Of a DNA stretch of 64,000 bases, positions 1-8,700 are shown one piece after another. A program made the translations under genes and the position numbers. The notes beneath the pieces are model-generated. The model was given only the letters and a program-made list of their open reading frames with translations, searched no databases and was not told the origin of the DNA. Within the stretch, counting starts at the first letter, position 1. Every line of letters begins with the position of its first letter. This DNA comes from JAFDVL01 sp964631865 (GTDB taxonomy: Bacteria > Acidobacteriota > Blastocatellia > RBC074), in the NCBI GenBank assembly GCA_964631865.1, contig CAZWAK010000017.1, forward strand, positions 8,742 to 72,741, written 5' to 3'.

Positions 1-1176
1 CAATTCGACGATGAGTTGGAGTCGTTTGAGTTTGGGATGATGTTTGACCAGCCGCAGCGTTTGCTCGACGAGGTCATTGATTTCGTGTGCGTTTTTTTCC
101 GATTCCCGATGCCGTGAAAATTCCAGCAAACTGTTGGTGATGCCTTTGCAGCGAAACGTTTCGTCGTTCACGAGCTTCAGATATTCGCGAAAATCGTTGC
201 GGGTTTCTTCCGACAACGTCGCGACCTCGTCCAACCGCAGTTGCAAGGCTTCGGTACAGGCCGCAATCGTGGCCAGCGGGTTGTTGATTTCATGCACCAC
301 GCCCGACGCCAGTTGCCCGATGCCGGCGAGTTTTTCGGCGTGCAAAATCGCCGCGTTCATTTTTTTCTGTTCAGTGATTTCTTCGCCGACCGTGATGACG
401 TGCGTGACTTCATCGCTCGCCTCGTCCAGCCGCATCGGAATCTTGCTGATGAGCCAGTGGCGCGTGTTGCCGTCGGCAGTGGATTCCTGCTCGAAGCGCA
501 ACAGTTCGCCCGTCGCAAACGTTTGCTCGAATTCGCGGCGCAGCCGTTGGCGCGGCATTTTGGAAAACACTTCAAGCACGCTGCGCCCGATGACCTGTTG
601 GCGTTCGATGCCTTGCCCGCCGACTTCGCGGTTGCGGTTCCAGGCCACGATGTGCAAGTCGCGGTCTACGACGTACAAACTCACCGGCAGCGCATCCACG
701 ACCTTTTCCATCAGCAAATGCGAGATGGCGATTTCACGCCGCTGTTCATCGAGTTGCCACGCGATGCGTTGCGCTTGTTGATGATTGAGCAAACACAAGC
801 GAATGCGCGCCGTCAATTCGGTCGCGGCATTGGACATCAAACAAAAATCGCTGGCCCCCGCCTGCAACGCGGCGCTGGCGGTTGGGCTGTCCGGCACGAG
901 GGCGAGCAGCGGCAATTCGCCCGTGACCGGATGCGCGCGCAAATCGCGGCAGAGTTCTATCGTGGCGGTCTGCTCGGTCACTCTCAAAATCACGCAATCG
1001 TAGACGAAAGATGGCGGCTTGAGATGCGGCCACAACGCTGCCCGCTCCACCACTTGCGCTTCCCACTCTGTTGGCAGGGCCAGGCACTCTGACTCCACTG
1101 CCCCCACGAACAACACACGAATGGTGGCTTCGCTTGTGGAGAACTCCGGTTTGGCAATTTGGTGCGCGATTGTCAT
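1..1176 (-). CDS. PAS-domain sensor histidine kinase (3' end outside the window)
   Basis: Reading the minus strand from an ATG at 1176 gives an open frame that runs off the left edge, so only the first 392 residues are seen. The first ~130 residues resemble a degenerate response-regulator receiver domain (a 'LLALVPDSPTASAALQAGASDF' -like stretch, here in two parts LLALVPDSP and LQAGASDF). A PAS domain follows (from about VVDALPVSLYVVDRDLHIVAW, ending ITEQKK). Next is a HisKA dimerisation/phosphoacceptor domain with the H-box VVHEINNPLATI, whose His is the expected phosphorylation site. The ATPase domain lies beyond the edge. There is no transmembrane segment, so it is probably a cytosolic sensor kinase. 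The frame has a stop at 1267-1269, and ATG 1176 is the first Met; no strong ribosome-binding site precedes it, so the start is uncertain. The cognate regulator is not visible. Confidence 0.85.
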   Translation of the reverse strand, partial: MTIAHQIAKPEFSTSEATIRVLFVGAVESECLALPTEWEAQVVERAALWPHLKPPSFVYDCVILRVTEQTATIELCRDLRAHPVTGELPLLALVPDSPTASAALQAGASDFCLMSNAATELTARIRLCLLNHQQAQRIAWQLDEQRREIAISHLLMEKVVDALPVSLYVVDRDLHIVAWNRNREVGGQGIERQQVIGRSVLEVFSKMPRQRLRREFEQTFATGELLRFEQESTADGNTRHWLISKIPMRLDEASDEVTHVITVGEEITEQKKMNAAILHAEKLAGIGQLASGVVHEINNPLATIAACTEALQLRLDEVATLSEETRNDFREYLKLVNDETFRCKGITNSLLEFSRHRESEKNAHEINDLVEQTLRLVKHHPKLKRLQLIVEL

Positions 1177-1329
1177 GCAAGAGATCAAACCAATGGCGTC
1201 AAAGACTGAACAGGCTGCTCGCGTTGGCTTTGGGGGAAGCAAATTGAATTGGGATGTGAGGCCGTCTCAGGGGCTACAGCGTGGGCGGAGTATAGGAGAG
1301 CAATTGTTCAGTTTGCAAGATAAAAAGTA

Positions 1330-3999
1330 TTACGGTTTTGTTGCCTTTTGCCATACTTTCGGCTCGCCTTGTGCGCGGATCAGCGCTGCCACTTCGCGGT
1401 ACGCAGCGGCATATAAAACGCGCATTTCGGCAGGCGAAGCCGGGGCCGACAATTTGGCTTCCAACGTTTCTTTGGCCACAACATCTTTGATGGAGGCATA
1501 CATTCGGCCTTCGCCCGCGAAATGAATGGCCAAGCCTTCCAACAACCATCGCGGCGCACGTGGGTGACACACCTGTTGCAACGCCGCGTGCGCGAATTCG
1601 TGCCGCAACGTCGCAGCTACGATCCTACGTTTGCGCAGCGCGGCGAGTGGTTGCAGGTGAATCGTGTTGTCGCGCGTCGTGCCTGCGACCCACGCGGGCT
1701 GCCCCGTCGCGGCCACAAAATCGCCCGTGGTTTCGTACAACGCGACCGATGTGCGATGGGTTGGCGTCAAGTTGATAGAGGCCGCATTCAATCGTTTGGT
1801 CAGATCGTGACGTGCGGCAGTGAGGAGGCGCAGAACTTCAGTCACCTCGTGGTTCGCCAGCGTGGCCGGATAACTCAATCGAAAATACTCATTGGCCATC
1901 GTCGCGCGTCGCCCCTGCGCATTCTCCATTCCCGAGCAGAAAAAATCGCTTGTGCCAGATAGGTGCTCGGCCAGCCAATGGAGACTGGAAGCTGGAAACT
2001 GGAAACTAAGCAATGGCAAAACGGTGAGTGGCGCGGCGCGATCTGCTGTTTCGGTTCCCGTCAATTGCGCGCCCGGCAAATACTGCTCGACGATTTGCCG
2101 CGCCGTCATCCCACGTCGTGCCATCACGTGTGCGCCTTCCTGACATAAGCCCAGCCCGTGCCCGAAGCCGCTGCCGCGAAAGACAAAGTTGTTGCCTGCG
2201 CGACTCACTTCAAAGCGCGCACTCTTGAGCATATTCCAGCCGAGCAGACGATTGACGATGAGCGCGAATTCCCAGCCGCGCACTTGTTTGCGCCGTGCGC
2301 CTTCGAGCGTGATGAATTCAGCCCGTCCGCTTGCGTCGCGTTTGGTGATGATGACGTGCTCAAGCGGCGCACCGACGTGACTGCGCTCATCGGATTGCAA
2401 CGCGCGCAGCAAGTCTTTCGTCGGGATGTTCTGCGTCCAACTTTTATGCGACATTGTGGTGCAGTAATCATCCTTGACGCTGCGCAAATAACTTGGTGAC
2501 GGCGCACCCCACACGGCTTCCAGATTCGTCGTCATCCCGCCACACGCCGCGTGGAAATAGACATCCGCAATTTGCCCGCGTTCGTCACGCAGCACTTGCC
2601 CCGAAGATTCATCCGAAGCCCGTAAAATCAGGCTTTTGTTGTGTTCCGCCAATTGATGCACATACCGTTGACAATGCGTGAGCGAACAAAAATCATAGCC
2701 GTCCGATTTGTGCCGGTTTAGATTTTTCAGCGCAAACGTGCGACTCACAATCGCCTGTGCTTTCAACGCTTCGAGTTCGGTTTCGACACTCGCCTCCGCC
2801 GCCAGTACGCCACGCACGTAATCTTCCAAATTCACGGCGACGGTTTGGTCTTCGCGCACTAAATGCACGCGGAAGGATTTAGGATTTAGGATTTGGGATT
2901 TAGAGTTTTGTTCCTTCGCTTCTTTGTCTCTTTGCGTTTCTTCTCCAAACAGCAATTGGCGATAGAACGTGGCGGCAATCGTTGCGGCGTCGGAGCCGTG
3001 CGCGCGTTTGAGGAAGACAAGTGCAGCTAAATTCAAATCTTCCGGCGCAACCGTTTTTGCGTTTTTGCGATTGAGCAAAAAGTTGACGAACCAGCCTTGC
3101 GTGCGAAAGCCATTGCTCGCGCCCGAGGTGCCGGTTTTGCCGATCACGTCGTATGGCAATTTGTCCAAACCTGCTTCTGATGCCGAGCCGAAGCTGGTGC
3201 AACCTTGCATTCCTTCGATCAACACCGCGCGATGCTGGGCATTGAAATTCAGGGTACGAATTTCCTGCACTGCAAACTGATCCGCTTCTGCAATTCGCGG
3301 TCGCAGCAGATGCCCGCCATTCACCAACGCCGTGAACGCGGTCAGCAACTGTACGGGCGTCACCAATACATTTTCATCGTTGCCAATTGCTGTGCTGACG
3401 CGCCATTCGGCTTGTTTGAGAGCGCCGCTCGCTTCACTCGCATTCACGCCCGTGCGCTGTCCGAAGCCGAACGAATCCAGCGTCGCAAAAAAGCTCGCCG
3501 CGTTCATTCGTTCCGCCAGATTCGCAAAGTAGTAATTGCACGAATACGCCAGCGCGTGATGCAGCTTGAGCGAGTTGTTGACGCGCTTGTGCGAGCACGT
3601 GACTTGATAATCATCGCGCCTGAACGTGCGCCCACAAGCGATGCGCGTGTCGTTATCCGCGATGCCGGAACGTAGGGCAACGAGCGCAGTGAACGGCTTG
3701 ATTGCCGAGCCGGGCGGAAACGCTTGCGCAAACGCCAAGCGCGGATTGACAGCGGCCCGAATGCGCCCATCACGCGGATTCATCACGAGGATCGTGCCTT
3801 CGCGGTCGGCTAGAGCGGTCGTAGCGGCGCGTTGAATGGCGGCATCCTCGAAGACGAGCGGCTTTACAGCTTCTGTTATTGATTGTGTGATGGAAGACTT
3901 CGAGCACGCAGCGGTGAGCAGGAGCAAGCCAGAGAAAGCCGCCAGGAAACCTCTGCGAAACCTCTGCGTCTCTCTGCGTCTCTGCGGTGAAAAAAACAT
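1330..3999 (-). CDS. Lipoprotein fusing a penicillin-binding transpeptidase, a SpoIID/LytB domain and a HExxH metallopeptidase
   Basis: An 889-residue exported protein with lipobox LLLTAAC (Cys32). Residues ~50-350 are a transpeptidase domain with all three catalytic motifs: S98-A-I-K101, S153-C-N155 and K288-T-G290. Residues ~376-650 are a SpoIID/LytB domain (LAAEAS with the likely catalytic Glu402, EALKAQAIVSRT, and GSGFGHGLGLCQEGA). SpoIID proteins cleave denuded glycan strands. Residues ~700-885 form a peptidase-MA-like domain with H800-E-F-A-H804 and E821. The protein therefore combines peptide cross-linking with glycan cleavage and a putative protease. Both linkers are encoded by 7-bp tandem repeats (2875-2909 and 1981-2008), and the first 16 residues by another repeat (3951-3992), so the true start could differ. 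No later start codon leaves a complete signal peptide, hence ATG 3999. It follows the membrane protein gene by 29 bp. Function as a unit is inferred. Confidence 0.85.
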   Translation of the reverse strand: MFFSPQRRRETQRFRRGFLAAFSGLLLLTAACSKSSITQSITEAVKPLVFEDAAIQRAATTALADREGTILVMNPRDGRIRAAVNPRLAFAQAFPPGSAIKPFTALVALRSGIADNDTRIACGRTFRRDDYQVTCSHKRVNNSLKLHHALAYSCNYYFANLAERMNAASFFATLDSFGFGQRTGVNASEASGALKQAEWRVSTAIGNDENVLVTPVQLLTAFTALVNGGHLLRPRIAEADQFAVQEIRTLNFNAQHRAVLIEGMQGCTSFGSASEAGLDKLPYDVIGKTGTSGASNGFRTQGWFVNFLLNRKNAKTVAPEDLNLAALVFLKRAHGSDAATIAATFYRQLLFGEETQRDKEAKEQNSKSQILNPKSFRVHLVREDQTVAVNLEDYVRGVLAAEASVETELEALKAQAIVSRTFALKNLNRHKSDGYDFCSLTHCQRYVHQLAEHNKSLILRASDESSGQVLRDERGQIADVYFHAACGGMTTNLEAVWGAPSPSYLRSVKDDYCTTMSHKSWTQNIPTKDLLRALQSDERSHVGAPLEHVIITKRDASGRAEFITLEGARRKQVRGWEFALIVNRLLGWNMLKSARFEVSRAGNNFVFRGSGFGHGLGLCQEGAHVMARRGMTARQIVEQYLPGAQLTGTETADRAAPLTVLPLLSFQFPASSLHWLAEHLSGTSDFFCSGMENAQGRRATMANEYFRLSYPATLANHEVTEVLRLLTAARHDLTKRLNAASINLTPTHRTSVALYETTGDFVAATGQPAWVAGTTRDNTIHLQPLAALRKRRIVAATLRHEFAHAALQQVCHPRAPRWLLEGLAIHFAGEGRMYASIKDVVAKETLEAKLSAPASPAEMRVLYAAAYREVAALIRAQGEPKVWQKATKP
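1981..2008. repeat. Heptanucleotide tandem repeat inside a coding region
   Basis: Four 7-bp units (GAGACTG, GAAGCTG, GAAACTG, GAAACTA on the plus strand) lie in frame in the preceding fusion gene. They encode part of the linker between the SpoIID and metallopeptidase domains (around residues 666-674). Confidence 0.8.
2875..2909. repeat. Heptanucleotide tandem repeat inside a coding region
   Basis: Five 7-bp units (GGATTTA twice, GGATTTG, GGATTTA, GAGTTTT on the plus strand) encode the linker between the transpeptidase and SpoIID domains (residues ~365-376). The adjoining stretch 2911-2946 (TTCGCTTCTTTGTCTCTTTG and onward) is also low complexity. Confidence 0.85.
3951..3992. repeat. CTCTGCGT-type short repeat at the 5' end of a gene
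   Basis: CTCTGCG is repeated four times with 8-11 bp spacing. Read on the minus strand, it encodes the Arg-rich N-terminal residues 3-17 of the transpeptidase/SpoIID fusion. The start codon is immediately upstream, so the translated leader is partly repeat-derived. Confidence 0.6.
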
Positions 4000-4028
4000 T
4001 CGTCAGGATAGAAGAAAAGTGGTTACGC

Positions 4029-4847
4029 TTATTCTGCCTGCTCGCTTCCAGCACTGACCGAAGCTGGTTGCAGAATCGCCAACGCGCCGACTGTCACAAC
4101 CCAACCGATCAACGCGACCAACAACGCCAACGCGATTCGCCCTCCCAGCACAGTCAAATCCAGCCACGGACTTTTGATCGGCGTGCGCATTGTGATGATG
4201 TAATACGGCAGCACACCAAAGACGACAAAGCCCAGCAAATACGTCAACACTGAACGCGGCGCAAACGCCCGCACCAGCACGCGCAAGATGCCTTTCAGCG
4301 TGTGCCGGATGCCATCGCGCACCGCCGCAATCCACAAATGAATCGAGAACAACGGCACGAGGAAATACAGAAGCAACGCGCTCACAACGGTCATCGTCAG
4401 CGCCAACGTTTTGATCCGTTCTTCGCCTGCTTTATACGCGGCATCTGTGCCTGCCGCATTCGCCGCTTCGCGGATGCCGGTAGTGAGCGAATAATCCAAC
4501 TTATTTAGCCCCCAAATCACGAGCCACGTCACCGCCAACACGGGCAGCGAAAGCAGCAACGGCTTCCAAAACTCGCGTCCCGCGCGTGCCAGCAATTCAC
4601 TGAATTTGCGTTCGTCGTTCACATACTCCACGCCCATCGTTTGCAGCACGAAAAACAAAATCGGAATGACGAGCAGCAGCAGAATCGTCAAGGCAACCTG
4701 CCACAGCCGCGCTTCCGGCGTCGTGAAAAACAAATAGACTGCGAAGACGAACGCAGCATAGAGCAACACGAAGATGGCGGCTGTGTTCCAATTGCCGAAC
4801 AGCGCGCGGGTTGCCGTCGTGATGGCGTTGATAATGTTTCGGATCAT
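4029..4847 (-). CDS. Multi-pass membrane protein of unknown function
   Basis: A 272-residue protein with about six hydrophobic segments (near residues 22-42, 53-73, 96-115, 155-180, 200-222 and 235-258). The pattern is typical of DUF-type integral membrane proteins with no soluble domain. No catalytic motif is recognisable. It starts at ATG 4847, preceded by a weak GAGA sequence, and ends 29 bp before the transpeptidase/SpoIID fusion gene. It lies downstream of the lipoprotein and alpha-2-macroglobulin genes on the same strand, so a role in the envelope is suggested only by position. Confidence 0.75.
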   Translation of the reverse strand: MIRNIINAITTATRALFGNWNTAAIFVLLYAAFVFAVYLFFTTPEARLWQVALTILLLLVIPILFFVLQTMGVEYVNDERKFSELLARAGREFWKPLLLSLPVLAVTWLVIWGLNKLDYSLTTGIREAANAAGTDAAYKAGEERIKTLALTMTVVSALLLYFLVPLFSIHLWIAAVRDGIRHTLKGILRVLVRAFAPRSVLTYLLGFVVFGVLPYYIITMRTPIKSPWLDLTVLGGRIALALLVALIGWVVTVGALAILQPASVSAGSEQAE

Positions 4848-4877
4848 AAGTTTTCTCTCGTTAATGGCTATGTCGCT

Positions 4878-5690
4878 TCAATGAGAAACTACACTTTTCA
4901 AAACGCCGTCGAGATTCAAAATATCCCGCAACTCGGCATACGGTATGGCGACGATCTGTTCGCCCGGTGCGCACGGAAGAAATTCACAACGGTCAAAATC
5001 AATACACAGACTGTCTTTGGTCAGATGCCAAGCCATAAAATTCTTGCGTTCAGGTGTCAACCCTTCTGGGCGGTAGCCAGTTTGGTCAATTAGCGTGTTA
5101 TTACAACGCTTTGCTAAAACCTCAAGATATTTTGCATCGCGCTTGAATAGCTCTGGTAATTCAAGAACCTGATTCGTTGTTCGGTTGTAATTGAAAGCAT
5201 AATAACTCTCACCCGGATGCGCAGCGCCAAATGCGCTCCAGTATTCGTGAAAGGTAATGCTGAGAATGTCGTCTGAGGCAAATTCGACCGAATACTTGAT
5301 AACGATTTCGTATTCGTAATCAACGGGGATACGAGGCTCTGCTCTTCGCTTTACCGGATAATGATCTTTGGTAACGAAACGTTTGATCGCCGCATTGAAC
5401 TTCGTAATTGCTTTGTCGGTTGAGCCAACGATTTGCGGATAAAAAATATCAATCTTCTCGGTTGCCGCGTGATGAATCTCCTGTTTCACGATTTGTAGTC
5501 CATTACCCAAATCAACTGTCTCTCGAAAATTTAGCCTCGGCGACGGCACACGAGGATGTCCGTAATATTGGACTGGCGACACACTGGGCGTGGCTTGTGC
5601 CGCTGTGACCTCAACCTGCTTTTGGCAGCCACATAAAATGAAGGTCAAAACCAATATTGAGAAGGTGAAGCTCTGACTTGTTGATGACAT
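4878..5690 (-). CDS. Lipoprotein with DUF3298/DUF4163-like domain
   Basis: A 270-residue exported protein. The start is placed at ATG 5690 (MSSTSQSF...). A longer reading from 5732 would run into the alpha-2-macroglobulin gene, whereas 5690 lies 10 bp past that gene's stop and gives a normal signal peptide with lipobox ILCGC. The mature part has the alternating strand pattern of the DUF4163/DUF3298 pair (as in RsiV and PdaC). Hallmarks are YPQIVGSTDKAITKFNAAI, YSVEFASDDILSITFHEYWSAFGAAHP and a late ELFKRDAKYLEVLAKR/LTKDSLCIDFD segment. In RsiV this fold binds lysozyme; here the ligand is unknown. It is encoded between two envelope genes on the same strand. Confidence 0.75.
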   Translation of the reverse strand: MSSTSQSFTFSILVLTFILCGCQKQVEVTAAQATPSVSPVQYYGHPRVPSPRLNFRETVDLGNGLQIVKQEIHHAATEKIDIFYPQIVGSTDKAITKFNAAIKRFVTKDHYPVKRRAEPRIPVDYEYEIVIKYSVEFASDDILSITFHEYWSAFGAAHPGESYYAFNYNRTTNQVLELPELFKRDAKYLEVLAKRCNNTLIDQTGYRPEGLTPERKNFMAWHLTKDSLCIDFDRCEFLPCAPGEQIVAIPYAELRDILNLDGVLKSVVSH

Positions 5691-5700
5691 AAACCAGCCG

Positions 5701-8700
5701 TCACTTCCTATCCACAATCGTCTTCTTGTCACTCGCCGTATTCGTGTTCACGTTCGTCTGATACATAAACTCCGCGCGCGCCGGGCTGACTTTGAATTCG
5801 CCGGGAATCTGCACACGCATTGCATATTGGAAGAAATCGTCGCCGTCGAAATAATCCACAAAGAACACAGTGCGATTGTCACGGAATTCGCGGGAGCTGA
5901 ACCAACTGCTCCATTTGTTGTCGCTGTAATTCAAGTCGAGACCGCTGACATTCGCCATCTGTTCGCAGCCCGCTGGGATCGGGTCTTCGATCATCACTTG
6001 ACGACCTTTCGCGCCCGTCAAGACAAGCTTCGAGACGATGTAATCGCCGGATTTCAATTCGCCGCTCAACGGTTCGAGCGACCATTTGCTCGCGGCTTCG
6101 TCCACTTTCAAGCGGAAATATTCGCGCGTCAGTTTCAGGTTCGGCGATGACTGCGCGGCGACCGATTCTTCGCGCGTGTGGTAATCCAGCGTCGAGCCGA
6201 AATACAACACGCCGCGCCCACGTTTGACGATGCGGATTTGATTGTTGCCGGAAACCGCACTGCCTTTGCGTTCGAGTGTGAAGCTTTGATCTTGCGCCGA
6301 CGTGATGCGGCGATTGTGGACTTGTTCGCCGTTCAGATAAATCTCAACGGTGTAATCCGGCGTGAGTTCCTGCGAGGCTTTCAGATAATCGGTCAAACCA
6401 TAAATCGCAAACGCTGTGTGCTTCGTCGAGAGCCAGTATGCGCCGTAATTGCGATTCATCACCAGCCAGCGTGCGGCTTTCGGCAGGACTTCGGAGTTTG
6501 GCTTGATGCGCGCCAGAGCTTTGACAGCGAGCGCCGTCGCTTCCAGGTTATTTTCTTCCGTGAAATCCAACATCGGTCGCCGCGTCGAATTCCAATGTGC
6601 CGAAACATCATCCGCCGCTACGCCGCGTTCGAGGTCATTCGCCACTTGATCCGCGCGTTTGTCGTTGCGTTCTTTCAACGCCAACGCGAGCAGCGCGCGT
6701 CCGTACGGTTGCAAGTTGTTGCGTTGGTTGAAGAGATCGTTCAGATAGTTGTCGCCTTTTTCGCCGCTGATGACAAAGGCGTAAACCATATACGCATGAA
6801 ACTCAGGATCAATCGGCTTGCCGTCTTCGGCTTTATGAGCCTCAATCATTTTCTTGAGCGATTCGCGGCCTTGACTGATGCGATAGCTTTCGACGCCGTA
6901 GCCTGCGCGCGTGGCTTGCGTCAAACCGTCCACGACATACGCCGTCATAAACGGATCGGTCTTGTCATCTTTCCACCAGCCCCAGCCGCCATCGTCGTGT
7001 TGCAAGCCATACAAACGTTTCAAGCCGCGCGAGACTTTGCCTGCGAGGTTGCTGTTTGCGCCAACGGTTGCCGTCTTGATGTTCTGCAACGCCTGCGTCA
7101 CATAAATATTCGGCAGGAAGCCGGACATCGTTTGTTCGGTGCAGCCGTAGGGATACGTCGTCAAATAATCGAACGCGCCGAACAATGTGCCTGCGACGGA
7201 AGGCGATGCTTCGAGTTTGAGTTTACGCGCTTCGGCGTGTGCGTTCGCGGGCAGATTCACATCAAACGTTTGCTCTTCGGTTTCGCCGCTCAGCGCCAGC
7301 GCCTTGCCGCGCGTTTGTTTCAAGCCAGCGGGCTGCACATTCAGCGGCAATTCGATGGCGTCGGATTCGGTGTCGGTCAATGCTTTGGCGAGCAGTTTGA
7401 TTTGACCGAGTTGCGAGGCTTTGATTTTCCAGTCTACGCGGTGTTCGCCTTGCTTCGGAATCGTGATCGTTTGCGATGCGGCGTTGAGCAATTGCGCGCC
7501 CGTCACTTCCAAATCAATCTTGGTAGATTTGTCGGCATCGAGGTAATTATGCACGATGCCAGCGAGCGTGACGGTGTCGCCTTCAGTCAGGAAGCGCGGC
7601 GTTTCGAGCCGTAAAATCAGGTCTTTGCGCGCGAGGACTTTGCCGACGCTTGAACCGACTTTCAGATCGCCCGTCACGGCACGAGCCGTAGCGCGCCACG
7701 TTGTCAGGTTGTCGGGCAGTGGCACGTTGACTGTTGCTTTGCCGTCCGCGCCTGTGACGACGTTCGCGTTCCAGAATGCCGTGTCTTTGAATTCTTTGCG
7801 AATGGTCGGCTCGGCGTATTGTGTTTCGTTTTTGAAGTCGGCGAGTTGGAACGCGCGTTTGTTCTGCGCGATCTGAATCGGCTTGTCGCCCGAATAGCCC
7901 GAAAAGTGAAATTGCGTCGAAAAGCTCGTATTCACGCGGTTGTAGCGGCGTCCGTAAAACGTGCGACGCATATCGCCCGCGTTTTCCGGCGCAATGCTGT
8001 ACACGGCTTCGTCCACCACGCCCAAGCTGACTTCTGCTCCGGCGGCGGGCGACCCATCGTTGTTGCGGGCGAGAATCGTGTAGCTCGCGGTTTCGCGCGG
8101 CTTGTATTCTTTCTTGTTCGGAATGATTTCGAGCTTCAGGAATTTGTCTTTCGCGGGCACGGCGAGCAGTTTGCTTTGCTCATAAAATTCGCCATCGCGT
8201 ACATAACACACGCTCAGATATACGTTCGGCACGTACTTCGCATCAATCGGCACTTCGATCATCGCGGCGCGACCAGCAGTCTTGATCGTGCGAATCGTTT
8301 TGATGTTTTCGAGTTCGGTTGTAACCAATAAAGACGCGCCTTCGGTGGGCAATGTCGCTAAGACTTTCGCGGTCTCGCCAGGACGATAGGATTTTTTATC
8401 GCTGACTAATTTGATGGAGGTGAAATCTGGTGAGGCAAAGTCTCCCCAATTATCGCTTTTGTCTGTAACCCATATCGAATCAGCTTCAGTAACAATTTGT
8501 TTGCTGTTTTCGGTAATGACAGTTTCAAAACGAACGCTGGCTTTAGTCTGAGCAACGTAATTGTACTCTGCTTCACCTTGTGCATTTGTCTGAACATCAA
8601 CGCTACTCAAAGTTGACTCGCGTAACGACGACAAGTACCGATCCCATTTACCTGTTGGGTTAGGATTCTCAACGCGATCCCATTCACGTTTGATGAATCG

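Noticed and set aside
44..781. Plus-strand open frames at the left edge
   Set aside because: The minus strand carries a clear PAS/HisKA kinase (HEINNPL) open to the edge; the plus-strand frames are shadows.
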